NCBI GenBank assembly: GCA_944325005.1 | Contig: CALUYO010000005.1 | Span: 1 to 64,000 of the forward strand | Source: Candidatus Gastranaerophilales bacterium | GTDB lineage: Bacteria > Cyanobacteriota > Vampirovibrionia > Gastranaerophilales > Gastranaerophilaceae | DNA length: 64,000 bases | Direction of reading: 5' to 3' | Shown: positions 17,796-27,241 of the stretch, piece by piece | Layout of the letters: the number at the start of each line of letters is the position of its first letter | Position numbering within the stretch: position 1 is the stretch's first letter | Position numbers and translations under genes: made by a program | Notes under the pieces: generated by a model | The model's database searches: none | What the model was told of the DNA's origin: nothing | The model's input: the letters and a program-made list of their open reading frames with translations, nothing else

Positions 17796-18500
17796 ATGCT
17801 TAAAAGAATTATTTTATATTTCGGATTTGCTATATTTGCGATGCTTCCGGTTTCTGCCCAGAATTTTTCAGCCGATGAGCTTGTAAATATAAACGTTTAT
17901 GAAAAAATTAATCCTGCAATTGTTTCTATTGATGCAAATTTGGATGACGGATTTTCTGCAGGTACGGGTTGCATTGTGCGAGCTGATGGAGTAATTCTTA
18001 CAGGTTCGCATGTTATAGAGGGTGCAAAAGAGATTGATGTAACAACCCACGACGGTAAGATTTATAAAGCATCGGTTCTTGCCAAAATGGGTAAGAACAA
18101 AGATCTCGCTCTTCTGAAAATCACACCGAAATCAAGATTGAAAACTATTTCTTTTGGAGATTCCTCTGATGTTAAAGTCGGGCAGAAAGTTCTGGCTATA
18201 GGTAATCCTTTCGGCTTTTCAGGGACTTTAACATCCGGTATTGTTTCAAGAATAGATTACGCAAAAGGGCGTATTCAAACAGATGCGGCAATAAATCCAG
18301 GGTGTTCAGGCGGACCTCTTTTAAATTCTCAGGGAGAGGTGATAGGCATTTCACAGTCAATTTATAATCCTGATAATAACATCTCAAATATAGGAATTGG
18401 TTTTGCTATACCTGTAAATGACGCAAAAAAATTTATTGAAACAGCTAATCTAAATAATATGCCTTTAAGTAATAAAAAACGTTTTGCGTTTAAAGAATAG
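17796..18500 (+). CDS. Secreted trypsin-like serine protease (HtrA/Deg protease domain without PDZ)
   Basis: A signal peptide (MLKRIILYFGFAIFAMLPVSAQ) precedes a chymotrypsin-fold domain. The catalytic triad is readable: His in GSHVIEGA, Asp in NKDLALLKI and Ser in NPGCSGGPL (usual form GNSGGPL). At 234 residues it stops right after the protease domain, so the PDZ domains that regulate DegP/DegS are absent. It probably cleaves misfolded or specific envelope proteins outside the inner membrane. It stands alone with a GGGGAG ribosome site. Confidence 0.9.
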   Translation: MLKRIILYFGFAIFAMLPVSAQNFSADELVNINVYEKINPAIVSIDANLDDGFSAGTGCIVRADGVILTGSHVIEGAKEIDVTTHDGKIYKASVLAKMGKNKDLALLKITPKSRLKTISFGDSSDVKVGQKVLAIGNPFGFSGTLTSGIVSRIDYAKGRIQTDAAINPGCSGGPLLNSQGEVIGISQSIYNPDNNISNIGIGFAIPVNDAKKFIETANLNNMPLSNKKRFAFKE

Positions 18501-18576
18501 GTTAATTTTTGATAAACTTTTAACTCTGTTTAATTTCTTCATGGTATAGTAAATTATATAAAACTAAGGAGGAATT

Positions 18577-19491
18577 ATGACAGAGTTTTATTTTATGGAT
18601 GGTGAGTATGTTGAAGCATCAAAAGCAATGATCCCCATCCGAACACATGCTTTCTTGTATGGAACAGCTGTTTTTGAGGGTATAAGAGCTTATTGGAACG
18701 AAGAAGAAAAGCAGTTGTATGCTTTCAGGGTTCCCGAACACTATGAAAGACTTTTGCGAAGCGCAAAAATCATGTGCATGAAAAGTCCTTATACTGTTGA
18801 AGAACACTGTGAGATTACTAAAAAACTTCTTGCAAAAAATAATTACAAAGAGGACTGTTACATGCGTCCGACTTTATATAAATCTGCTCAAAAAGTAGGA
18901 CCTGGATTATATGATAATACAGATTCCTATGCTTTAATTACTAATAAAATGGGAGATTATATTGATACTTCAAAGGGCTTGAAAGTTTGCGTATCAAGCT
19001 GGAGAAGAAACAGTGATAATGCAATTCCGCCAAGAGCAAAAGTGGCAGGTTCTTATGCAAACGCTGCATTGATTAAGACAGATGCTCACAATATGGGCTT
19101 TGATGATGCTATTGTTCTTGATGAAGCAGGACAGGTAACGGAAGGTTCTGCTATGAATATGTTCCTTGTTCAGAATGGCAAGCTTGTTACTACTATGAAA
19201 ACAGATAATATTCTGGTAGGGGTTACAAGAAATACTATTATTGAGCTGGCTAGAGACGTTCTTGGTATCGAAACGGAAGAACGGGCAATAGATAGAACTG
19301 AATTATATATTTCTGATGAGGCTTTCTATTGCGGTACAGGTGCTCAGGTCAGCCCGATAGTAAGTGTAGATAATAGAGAACTCGGAGATGGTAATGTCGG
19401 ACCGATATCAAAAGAACTTCAAAAACTTTATTTTGATGTCGTAAAAGGAAGAGTCCCAAAATATAAAAAATGGTGTATGCCAATTTATTAA
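18577..19491 (+). CDS. ilvE: Branched-chain amino acid aminotransferase
   Basis: 304 residues of fold-type IV PLP enzyme with YGTAVFEGIRAYW, the PLP-lysine region RAKVAGSYANAALIK, and VTEGSAMNMFLV, DEAFYCGTGAQVSPI near the C terminus. It interconverts Leu/Ile/Val and their 2-oxo acids with glutamate. AAGGAGG precedes the ATG and a hairpin terminator follows. It has no other branched-chain biosynthesis gene beside it. D-amino acid transaminase is a less likely alternative. Confidence 0.93.
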   Translation: MTEFYFMDGEYVEASKAMIPIRTHAFLYGTAVFEGIRAYWNEEEKQLYAFRVPEHYERLLRSAKIMCMKSPYTVEEHCEITKKLLAKNNYKEDCYMRPTLYKSAQKVGPGLYDNTDSYALITNKMGDYIDTSKGLKVCVSSWRRNSDNAIPPRAKVAGSYANAALIKTDAHNMGFDDAIVLDEAGQVTEGSAMNMFLVQNGKLVTTMKTDNILVGVTRNTIIELARDVLGIETEERAIDRTELYISDEAFYCGTGAQVSPIVSVDNRELGDGNVGPISKELQKLYFDVVKGRVPKYKKWCMPIY

Positions 19492-19500
19492 TTTTTACAA

Positions 19501-19525
19501 CCCTCCCTTATCAGGGAGGGCTTTT
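19501..19525 (+). terminator. Terminator after ilvE
   Basis: Perfect 7-bp CCCTCCC/GGGAGGG stem with a six-base loop, followed by CTTTTC. It ends 12 bases before the mlaE start. Confidence 0.75.
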
Positions 19526-19536
19526 CAAGGTAATTT

Positions 19537-20265
19537 ATGATTGATTTTTTAGGGCTTTGTGTTCAAAATTTAATAAAAAGTATTAAATACCTTTTTCAGG
19601 TGCGGTTTTCTGCTGTTTTGGCACAAGCAGCAGCTATAAGTTATGATTCTTTACCTATCTCTTTAATTATTGCCTTTATTGCAGCTGCAGTAATAACTAT
19701 TCAGGTTTCAAAGCAATTTTTAATGAGCGGGGCAGAAGCTTATATCGGCGGTACTATTGCTGTGATTATGATAAGGGAAATTGCCCCCGGTTTTGTGGCT
19801 CTGGCAATTGGTGCGCGTGCCGGAACGGCTATTTCAGCTGAAATAGCAAATATGCAGGTAACTTCTCAGGTTGATGCCATGAAAACATTAAAAGTTGATC
19901 CTGTGGGTTATTATTTTACTCCAAGAATTCTTGCTGCGGCATTAACTGTTCCAATGGTTGTTTTGATTGCGGAATTTATAGGGATTGCAGGCGGAATGCT
20001 TGTTTCTCAAGCTACCATAGACTTACATCCTGCAAGATATATGAATTCTGCATGGCTTTGGATGTCAACAAGAGATATATATATTAGTCTTTTAAAAGGG
20101 GCTTTATTTGGAGGGTTGATTGCTCTTGTTTGTGCAACTCAAGGATATAGTACAAAAGGCGGGGCTAAAGAGGTTGGAATTTCAACGACTCAGGCCGCAA
20201 TATTATCTACTATATATATGCTTGTTACAGATTTTTTGGTTAATCTTGTATTTTATATCATATAA
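19537..20265 (+). CDS. mlaE: MlaE-family ABC transporter permease
   Basis: 242 residues with five or six membrane helices and the MlaE/YrbE landmarks: ITIQVSKQFLMSGAEAYIGG, IMIREIAPGFVALAIGARAGTA, EIANMQVTSQVDAMKTL and PRILAAALTVPMV. Such permeases move phospholipids or related lipids between inner and outer membranes. Its ATPase (MlaF) and MCE-domain partner (MlaD) are not in the window. Its presence supports a diderm envelope. Confidence 0.9.
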   Translation: MIDFLGLCVQNLIKSIKYLFQVRFSAVLAQAAAISYDSLPISLIIAFIAAAVITIQVSKQFLMSGAEAYIGGTIAVIMIREIAPGFVALAIGARAGTAISAEIANMQVTSQVDAMKTLKVDPVGYYFTPRILAAALTVPMVVLIAEFIGIAGGMLVSQATIDLHPARYMNSAWLWMSTRDIYISLLKGALFGGLIALVCATQGYSTKGGAKEVGISTTQAAILSTIYMLVTDFLVNLVFYII

Positions 20266-20288
20266 TATAGGTATAGTATTAATTAGTA

Positions 20289-21671
20289 TCAGGCAAGATA
20301 TTTTTGAACCGCTTCTTTTGAGAATACTTCAATGCTGTCATGCGAATGTATAAATATCATGCAACTGATAAGTGATTTAAGTGTCTCAAAATCTGAAAAA
20401 GACAATTTATATCTTAAATCTTCCATGTTGTTAGCAAGAAATTCCATGATTATTGTTTTGTTATCAAAAACAAGGTTTGCAAAATAATCAAATGCTTCTT
20501 TAGACTTTATTCCTTCAAGATAAATAATATCAGGGGATTGAAATTCTATAAAGCGAGCTGCTTTATCCATATTAAATCCGACATTTTCATTCAATTCGCA
20601 TTGATGAACATTATGAAGATTATATTTTGCGATACTTTCAAGTGTCATAATATTTTTATTTTTATCGGCAGCTTCCAAAAGCAGCGAATAAATAATATGA
20701 GTTTTACCACTTAATGGGGAGCCGCAAACTATAATAATCCCAGGATTATTCAACGCAGACTTTATAACTTTGAGGTTATTTTCAGAGTTTATAATTTGAT
20801 TTAACGGTCTTGGAGGTTTATAAACTTTAAGGAAAATTCTTTCCCCCATAATTGTCGGGAATGTTGAAATACTGGCAATAACATTTATTTCATCAACTTT
20901 AAAACTTAACTTTCCGAGTTGAGGGACTTCTGAGACTGATGCATCAAGTTCTGCAAGAGTTTTTAGCTTTGCGACAAACGAAGATGTTAATACAGATGGA
21001 ATATTACCTTTATTTTGGATTTCTCCGTTCTTCTTAAAATTAACACCTAAACCGCTGTCTTCATGTTGAAATGTAACTTCATGAACTCCTTCAAGTATTG
21101 CTTGTTTTAATATTGCGGTAATTATTTTTTTGATATGATTGTCTGATAAATCTTCACTGTGCAATTCATCACGCCAATCAAATTCCACACCGTCTTCTAT
21201 CGAAATTTCACCAACGGAAGAAGCTGACTTATAATATTCTTCAACTTTTTTTCTGATACTTTTTTCAGAAGAAATTACCGGTTCTATAGAGCATTCCGCT
21301 GTTTCAATAATCTTGTCAATTGCGAATAAATCCAGCGGATCTGCCATAGCCACAGTTAAAGTATCTTCAATTTTAAAAAGCGGGATCATTTTGTATTTTT
21401 TTGCGTCTGAAACGTTTATATACTTTAAACATTTAGGATCAAGAGTGTAATCATCAAGATTGACAAAAGGTATATGTAATTTAGCTTCCAAAAATTTTAA
21501 AATAGCATCTTCAGTTATAACTCCTGAATTTATAAGGGCCTGTCCAATATTAATATTTTGAGCATTAGCAATTTCTTCTGCCTGTTCTATTGTTTCGTAA
21601 GGCACAAGACCGGCTCTGACCATATCGTACTTTAGCTTTTCAAGAGTTTTGTTTGTAACTGATGTTTCCAT
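20289..21671 (-). CDS. Degenerate PilB/GspE-like protein with an MshEN domain
   Basis: 460 residues. The N-terminal 150 residues match the MshEN/T2SSE-N type (INIGQALINSGVITEDAILKFLE), a module that binds c-di-GMP in other proteins. The middle and C-terminal part follow the type IV pilus/type II secretion ATPase fold, with Walker A GSPLSGKT. The Walker B segment, normally a GEIRD motif, reads PDIIYLEGIKSKEAF, and the zinc tetracysteine motif is missing, so ATP hydrolysis is doubtful. It starts two bases after the response regulator stop, so the two are coupled. A regulatory role in pilus assembly is my inference. Confidence 0.8.
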   Translation of the reverse strand: METSVTNKTLEKLKYDMVRAGLVPYETIEQAEEIANAQNINIGQALINSGVITEDAILKFLEAKLHIPFVNLDDYTLDPKCLKYINVSDAKKYKMIPLFKIEDTLTVAMADPLDLFAIDKIIETAECSIEPVISSEKSIRKKVEEYYKSASSVGEISIEDGVEFDWRDELHSEDLSDNHIKKIITAILKQAILEGVHEVTFQHEDSGLGVNFKKNGEIQNKGNIPSVLTSSFVAKLKTLAELDASVSEVPQLGKLSFKVDEINVIASISTFPTIMGERIFLKVYKPPRPLNQIINSENNLKVIKSALNNPGIIIVCGSPLSGKTHIIYSLLLEAADKNKNIMTLESIAKYNLHNVHQCELNENVGFNMDKAARFIEFQSPDIIYLEGIKSKEAFDYFANLVFDNKTIIMEFLANNMEDLRYKLSFSDFETLKSLISCMIFIHSHDSIEVFSKEAVQKYLA

Positions 21672-21673
21672 AA

Positions 21674-22036
21674 TTATTTTAAATATTCTTCAACTTTTTT
21701 TACTACTTCATCTAATTCAAACGGTTTTGTAATATATTCATCCGCACCCGTTTCTTCTCCGATTAGTTTATCTTCTTCCTGCGAGCGTGCTGTAACCATT
21801 AAAATAGGAATATTTTTATATTTTGCGTCATATTTTAAAAGGCGGCTGATTTTATAGCCGTTAATTTTTGGCATCATAACATCAAGTATTATTAAATCCG
21901 GAATTATTTCTTTAGCCAGCCTTAATCCGTCCTCTCCGTTATATGCGCAATAACAGGTAAAATCAGCAGCTTCAAGAACAAACTTTAAGCTTTCAACAAT
22001 ATCCTGTTCATCGTCAACAATTAGAATCTTTTTCAT
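21674..22036 (-). CDS. Single-domain response regulator (CheY-like receiver)
   Basis: The start at 22036 (MKKILIVDDEQDIVESL) is chosen because GGAGGGATT lies directly before it. The 120-residue receiver has the acidic pocket DDE, the phospho-acceptor Asp in LIILDVMMPKING, Thr in MVTARS and Lys in YITKPFEL. It has no output domain, so it acts by contact. The PilB-like gene follows after two bases, suggesting that this is its partner. The histidine kinase at 22992-24692 is the nearest candidate phosphodonor. Confidence 0.93.
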   Translation of the reverse strand: MKKILIVDDEQDIVESLKFVLEAADFTCYCAYNGEDGLRLAKEIIPDLIILDVMMPKINGYKISRLLKYDAKYKNIPILMVTARSQEEDKLIGEETGADEYITKPFELDEVVKKVEEYLK

Positions 22037-22193
22037 AATCCCTCCGTCGCCTGATATAATTTCATTATAACATATCAAAAATCTTCTTCTATATTGTTAA
22101 ATTTTGTAATATATCCATACTACATACGCAATTTTTTATATTTATTGCTTTTCAATATTTAAGTGTGATTAGACCGAAAGGAGTTATTTTATC

Positions 22194-23018
22194 ATGGGAT
22201 TGTTAAATAAAGCAGTATCAGGTGTTAGAGATTTTGCTAAACGAGAACCGGTTTTTAGATTTGGAGGCATTCAGAGTATGGGAGCGCACACCAGGCCGGC
22301 TGATACCAGAACAACAGAACAATTAATGGCTAATATAGATTATTTTGCACAGCGTAACCCTGAGGTTGCCCAGTTTAAAAATGAATTGAAGCAGATGAAC
22401 CCTGAACATTTGGGTCTTGTTTCTGATATCTGCGAACTGGCAAATAGAAGGGAAATGATTCCTACAAATATTGATATCAGGAATCCAAAGCAAGTTGGAA
22501 AAAATATTTTTGTAAAGTGGATTGAAAAACTCCCGAAAGCATCAAAGGAAAATCCGGAAGCTTTGAATTTTACCCAGGAAGTTATAAATCATACTGATAG
22601 CACTGCGTCAAAATATTTTCTTGCCTCTGCGGTTGATTTGCTTGAACATCCCGAAGCTGCAAGTCATTTGAGGGCAACAAAACCTCTTGTGAAAGATATT
22701 GCTGAATCTGCATTAAACGGCGGTTACACAATGGATTATTCAAAAGAAAAGGACTTTGTGGATGCTGTCGGAGCTTTTATAAATCCTGCGTCTGATGCAA
22801 GAAAAATAGAAATGCTTCCTGAAGTTATAAAGGCAGCAGATGAAGCTCCAATAGATAAGGTCTACATTGATTCAATACCTTTTATTCAAAGCAGAACTCC
22901 GATTGAACAAATTAGAGAAAACTTAAAAGTATTCCCGGAAGTTGCAAAAGGTTTATCAAAACAAACGGATGAGGTTAATATAACAGACTTTTTAACCCGC
23001 AACGTTAATCTGGACTAA
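22194..23018 (+). CDS. Unknown helical protein (274 aa)
   Basis: Behind an AAAGGAG site, this predicted soluble protein has no signal peptide or membrane segment. It is rich in helical repeats of about 30 residues (for example NPEVAQFKNELKQMNPEHLG and IEMLPEVIKAADEAPIDKV), suggesting an alpha-solenoid. The N terminus carries MGLLNKAVSGVRDFAKREP then VFRFGG. I recognise no family. Its last 27 bases overlap the convergent histidine kinase gene. Confidence 0.75.
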   Translation: MGLLNKAVSGVRDFAKREPVFRFGGIQSMGAHTRPADTRTTEQLMANIDYFAQRNPEVAQFKNELKQMNPEHLGLVSDICELANRREMIPTNIDIRNPKQVGKNIFVKWIEKLPKASKENPEALNFTQEVINHTDSTASKYFLASAVDLLEHPEAASHLRATKPLVKDIAESALNGGYTMDYSKEKDFVDAVGAFINPASDARKIEMLPEVIKAADEAPIDKVYIDSIPFIQSRTPIEQIRENLKVFPEVAKGLSKQTDEVNITDFLTRNVNLD

Positions 23019-24692
23019 TTCTTTAACAACCGGAATTACAAAATAGAATTTAGAACCTTTATTGAGCTCACTGTCGCACCAGATGGCGCCATGGTGAGCT
23101 TCTAATAATTGTTTGGCAATCGGAAGCCCTAAACCTGTTCCGCCGGCTTTTCTGGAAAGTGAATTTTCAATCTGTGCAAATTTGTCAAAAGCGTGAAGCA
23201 GGTCTTTTTCTGCTATACCTATTCCTTCATCTTCTACGCAAACCTCTACATAATCCCCATCGTCCAACTTTATTGAATCTTTAAAATACTCGTTAATTTT
23301 TATATCTTTAGAGCTAATCATAGACGAAGATATTCTTATTGTTTTATTCTCCGGTGTAAACTTGATTGCATTAGAAACAAGATTTGTCAAAACCTGTTCA
23401 AGTCTTTGCGCATCCGCCGTAATTTCAGGTAAATTTTCCTTTTCATCTGTTATGAGATTTAATCCCTTGGATTTTGCAACTTCTGATAATGCGGATTTCA
23501 CATATTCAATGACGGTGTTTACGTTAGTCGGGGCAAAATTGAAATCCATTTTTCCGGCTTCAATTTTTGATAAGTCTAACAGGTCGTTAATTATTCCGGA
23601 AAGTCTCTGCACATTTCTCATTGCCATTGAAAGAAATTTGTCTGCAGATGGGGTTATGTCAAAACAGCGTCCGCTCATTAAGATGTCTAGAGAGTTCTTT
23701 ATTGACGTGAGCGGTGTTCTCAATTCGTGAGATACTATTGAGATAAATTCTGATTTCAGCCTTTCCAGTTTTTCTAATTTTGCGTTTGTTTCAATGATTT
23801 CCTGATATAATGTTGCGCTTTTCAGCGGAAGAGAAACCTGTTGGGCAATTGTTTGGAAGCAGGTTGAGTCCTCGGAGGTAAAAGAAGCTTCCTTAAATAT
23901 TTCAATACATCCAAAAAAGTTATCGCCGAGGCTTATTGGTGCAAACATGTTATCGTATTGAAATAGTGTAAAAGTAAACCTGCTTGCGGGATACTTAACC
24001 TGTTTGACAACTTTTAAATTTTCTGCATTAAGATCTAACGGTGCCTGTTTCCCTTCAAAAAGCGAGTTATAATTCAGTATTGTTCTTAGTTTTAACGCGG
24101 TAATAAGTTCATCTGAAAGTTCATACAGGGAATTTAATATTAGCACAGGCTCCTCGTTGGTACATAGCGAAAGAGTACAGGTCAGAGAAAAACTTAAAGC
24201 CTTATCCATTCCCTCTATCATATATTGAATAAGTTTTGACTTATCAAGGGTTCCCGCAAACTGTGAACTTGTGCTGTATAGTGCGTTCAGCCTGTACAGA
24301 CTGTCAGCAAGATCTTTGTTTGAATTAGAAAGCATATCCAGAGAATTTTTCATTCTGAGATTAATATTAATTGTTGATAAAATTATATCTTCGCTCATAT
24401 CGCAGGTAATAAATGCGTTGGCATATTTGACTAATTCTTTGTCAACTTTATTGCCTGATATATAAAAAATTATTATGGTATTTTCGCATTTATCTTTGAC
24501 TATTTTAATTAGATTTTTAATATTAGCTGCATTTTCGTCAACAATAATTATATCTGGAACTTCTATACTTATGGTGTCTGCTATAAACTTTTCATTTGCA
24601 AGTATTGAAAAGTTATACGGCTTTTTATTAAATATTTTATGAAATTTATCTGTTTTTGTAATGTCATCACATACCAGCAAAATATTAATCAT
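22992..24692 (-). CDS. Soluble sensor histidine kinase with receiver-like and GAF-like regions
   Basis: 566 residues and no membrane helix. Residues 1-110 look like a receiver domain (NILLVCDD, IIIVDENAAN) with a degenerate phospho-site. Residues 140-300 are GAF-like (TIAQQVSLPLKSATLYQEI at the end). The kinase core has the phospho-His in IVSHELRTPLTSIKN, N box TNLVSNAIKFTPEN, G1 DEGIGIAEKD and G2 GGTGLGLPIAKQLL. It should sense an internal signal and phosphorylate a receiver, possibly the one at 21674-22036. Confidence 0.92.
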   Translation of the reverse strand: MINILLVCDDITKTDKFHKIFNKKPYNFSILANEKFIADTISIEVPDIIIVDENAANIKNLIKIVKDKCENTIIIFYISGNKVDKELVKYANAFITCDMSEDIILSTININLRMKNSLDMLSNSNKDLADSLYRLNALYSTSSQFAGTLDKSKLIQYMIEGMDKALSFSLTCTLSLCTNEEPVLILNSLYELSDELITALKLRTILNYNSLFEGKQAPLDLNAENLKVVKQVKYPASRFTFTLFQYDNMFAPISLGDNFFGCIEIFKEASFTSEDSTCFQTIAQQVSLPLKSATLYQEIIETNAKLEKLERLKSEFISIVSHELRTPLTSIKNSLDILMSGRCFDITPSADKFLSMAMRNVQRLSGIINDLLDLSKIEAGKMDFNFAPTNVNTVIEYVKSALSEVAKSKGLNLITDEKENLPEITADAQRLEQVLTNLVSNAIKFTPENKTIRISSSMISSKDIKINEYFKDSIKLDDGDYVEVCVEDEGIGIAEKDLLHAFDKFAQIENSLSRKAGGTGLGLPIAKQLLEAHHGAIWCDSELNKGSKFYFVIPVVKELVQINVAG

Positions 24693-24948
24693 AATATTAA
24701 TTTTAGCAGTATTGAAACATTAAGCAAGTAAATTAAATTTTCTTTACTTACTTCTGAATTTTTATCCCGGTTTAACCTGCCGGAATTTACAGTTAGTATC
24801 AAACATATAACCCCATAAAACTGGTTTACGTCATTCAAATAAGCATGATGGCATAGTCGTTGCCGCCACAACTCCGATCCGAGGGGCATTAAAATTCCGA
24901 TAAGGGCAAACCTATAGAGTCCTTATGTTTATTTCTGTTTGAATTAGG
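24693..24948. other. Unassigned 256-base intergenic region with a G+C-richer core
   Basis: Between rel and the kinase gene on the minus strand. Read on that strand it holds an ATAAGG/CCTTAT hairpin (about 24900-24926), an AGTTG/CAAC hairpin (24860-24880), a CCGG/CCGG hairpin (24767-24783) and an 11-bp hairpin with one wobble (24719-24752). The core is richer in G+C than its surroundings, as structured RNAs often are in AT-rich genomes. I cannot match it to 6S, SRP, tmRNA or a riboswitch. A 66-codon minus-strand frame here looks fortuitous. Confidence 0.3.
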
Positions 24949-27165
24949 TTATGTCCCTTTTTTTTTCGGATTTTTATTATGTCTTGGCTTCCCGTTATTT
25001 CTTTTCGGCATATTCGGGGTTGAATAGGATGTTTGAATTCGTTTTACACTGTATACATCAGGTATTGCCTGTATACTTAAAATAACTTTTTTCAATGTGT
25101 CAATGTTATCCAGTTCTATTCCCAACTCGATAATACCTACTTTTCCCCCTTTAGATTTTACATTTGCATAATTAATATTGGTATTATTATCTGATACCGC
25201 AGCAATAATATCTTTTAGTAGCCCCTGTTTTTCTGCTGTTTCAACTCTGATTGTTGTATTGTATGTTTTGTTAACATTATCGCCTGACCAGCGTATATCC
25301 ATTAATCTTTCCGGTTCTATATGATCAAGCATTTGACAGTCCATTCTGTGAACAGTAACCCCTTTGGCCCTTGTAACAACTCCTACTATAGGTTCTCCGG
25401 GTATTGGAGAGCAGCATTTAGCTATTGAATATAATAAACCCTCCAGGCCTATTATATCTTTTTCAGATTTTTTTCTTTTGGGACCATGGAATGAAGCTTC
25501 GGAAGGTTTTGTTGGTTCCGGCTTTTTGAGTTTATTAATTATTTTGTTTAATGTTGTCTCACCATATCCCAGTGCTGCAAATAAATCTTCGGCAGAAAGA
25601 TAATTCATCTGTTTTGCTACTTTGTCAAACTCTCCTGATTTCATGTAATCATCAAATACTGCTTTGGTAAGTTCATGTTCAAGGTTTGATTTACCTACAT
25701 CAATATGTTCTTCACGGTTATTTTTCTTAAACCATTGTTTAATTTTCGAGGATGCCTGCTTGGTCACTACAAAATTTAACCAGTCAAGACGTGGGGCAGG
25801 TGTTTTTGATGTTAGAATTTCAACGATATCACCATTTTTGAGTTTCGTATCAAGCTGTGCAATTCTTCCGTTAATAAGTGCTCCAACTGTTTTATTACCG
25901 ACTTCTGAGTGAATTCTGTATGCAAAGTCTACAGGTGTTGCATTTACAGGTAAGTCAAATACGTCGCCATTAGGCGTGAATGCAAATACCTGATCAGAGA
26001 ATAAATCAAGTTTAACAGAATTAACATAATCTTCGGCAGATGTCATATCTTTATCATATTCAACAAGCTTTCTCATCCAGGAAAACTGCATATCTGTCGG
26101 ATTATTGGCCTTTTGTGAGCCTTTTTCTTTGTAGCGCCAGTGTGCGGCAATACCATATTCAGCTACTTCATGCATTTCCCATGTCCTGATTTGAACTTCA
26201 AGAGGTTTTGAGCGCGGACCGATTACAGAAGTGTGTAATGACTGATACATATTACCTTTTGGCATGGCTATGTAGTCTTTAAACCTTCCAGGAATTGGTT
26301 TAAACTGAGAATGAATAAGCCCTAAAACTTCATAGCATTCTTTTTCTGTATCAACTATAACTCTTACTGCTGTTATGTCATATAAATCATGGAATGCAAT
26401 ATTCAGCCGTTTCATTTTGCTGTAGATACTGTAATAATGTTTTGCCCGTCCGGTAATCTGTGCGTTAATACCTGCTTTTTTTACATCTGCTGTAATTTTA
26501 TCTATAAGAATTTTTACTGTTTCTTCTCTGCTGGCTTTTGTTTGTGATACAAGACGTGCAATTTCAAAATATTTATCAGGTTCCAGATACCTTAGGGACA
26601 AATCCTCAAGCTCTGCTTTAATTTTGTAGATACCTAAACGGTTTGCAAGCGGTGCGAAAATATCAAGAGTTTCTCTTGCGATTTTCTGTTGTTTGCTTGT
26701 TGTCATGAAATTCAGGGTTCTCATGTTATGCAGTCTGTCAGCAAGTTTTAAAAATACTATTCTGATATCATTTGCCATTGCGATAAAAAGACGTCTGAAA
26801 TTTTCGGCCTGACGTTCTTCTTTTGATTTGAACTGCAGTTTCCCGAGTTTCGTAACACCTTGAACAAGTGTTAAAACATCTTTTCCGAACAATTTTTCAA
26901 TTTCTTCAGGTTTTGTATCGGTATCTTCAAGAATATCATGTAAAAACGCTGCTTGAAGAGTATGAGAATCCACTTTTAGTCCGACAAGAATTTTTGCGAC
27001 TTCGACAGGATGAATAATATAAGGTTCTTCAGATATTCGGTATTGACCTTCATGCAATCTTTTTGCAAAAAGATATGCTTTTTCTATTTGTTCAATTTCT
27101 TCCGGTTCTCTGTTCTGTGCAATAAGCTCTTGTTTTATATCATTAAAAAGTGGTTTTTCGGTCAT
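24949..27165 (-). CDS. rel: Bifunctional (p)ppGpp synthetase/hydrolase (Rel/SpoT type)
   Basis: 738 residues. HD hydrolase domain first (EEPYIIHPVEVAKIL, HDILEDTDT), then the synthetase domain with RFKDYIAMPKGNMYQSLHT, TGS domain (VFAFTPNGDVFDLP), a zinc-finger-like region with AKCCSPIPGEPIVG, and a C-terminal ACT domain. The RFKD motif is the form found in SpoT and bifunctional Rel, against EFDD in RelA. It sets the stringent response in the cytosol. Promoter elements place the transcript start about three bases before the ATG, so the message is nearly leaderless. Confidence 0.95.
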   Translation of the reverse strand: MTEKPLFNDIKQELIAQNREPEEIEQIEKAYLFAKRLHEGQYRISEEPYIIHPVEVAKILVGLKVDSHTLQAAFLHDILEDTDTKPEEIEKLFGKDVLTLVQGVTKLGKLQFKSKEERQAENFRRLFIAMANDIRIVFLKLADRLHNMRTLNFMTTSKQQKIARETLDIFAPLANRLGIYKIKAELEDLSLRYLEPDKYFEIARLVSQTKASREETVKILIDKITADVKKAGINAQITGRAKHYYSIYSKMKRLNIAFHDLYDITAVRVIVDTEKECYEVLGLIHSQFKPIPGRFKDYIAMPKGNMYQSLHTSVIGPRSKPLEVQIRTWEMHEVAEYGIAAHWRYKEKGSQKANNPTDMQFSWMRKLVEYDKDMTSAEDYVNSVKLDLFSDQVFAFTPNGDVFDLPVNATPVDFAYRIHSEVGNKTVGALINGRIAQLDTKLKNGDIVEILTSKTPAPRLDWLNFVVTKQASSKIKQWFKKNNREEHIDVGKSNLEHELTKAVFDDYMKSGEFDKVAKQMNYLSAEDLFAALGYGETTLNKIINKLKKPEPTKPSEASFHGPKRKKSEKDIIGLEGLLYSIAKCCSPIPGEPIVGVVTRAKGVTVHRMDCQMLDHIEPERLMDIRWSGDNVNKTYNTTIRVETAEKQGLLKDIIAAVSDNNTNINYANVKSKGGKVGIIELGIELDNIDTLKKVILSIQAIPDVYSVKRIQTSYSTPNMPKRNNGKPRHNKNPKKKGT

Positions 27166-27174
27166 GATATAATC

Positions 27175-27203
27175 ATAATACAGATTTTATTTGAATTTTT
27201 CAA
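27175..27203 (-). promoter_or_regulatory. Promoter of rel, almost abutting the start codon
   Basis: On the minus strand TTGAAA (27203-27198), 17-base spacer, TATTAT (27180-27175). The predicted start site near 27168 leaves a leader of about three bases and no ribosome site. Confidence 0.6.
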
Positions 27204-27241
27204 GTAAAATAAGATAATTTCATTCATAAGGATTACAAAAA

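Noticed and set aside
24689-24889. A 66-codon minus-strand open frame before the histidine kinase
   Set aside because: No ribosome site, odd composition and overlap with a hairpin-rich intergenic region. It looks fortuitous.
24903-24915. GGGCAAACC on the plus strand as part of a c-di-GMP riboswitch
   Set aside because: The rest of the class I consensus (GACGCAAAGC and the second arm) is missing, and no plus-strand gene lies downstream within reach.
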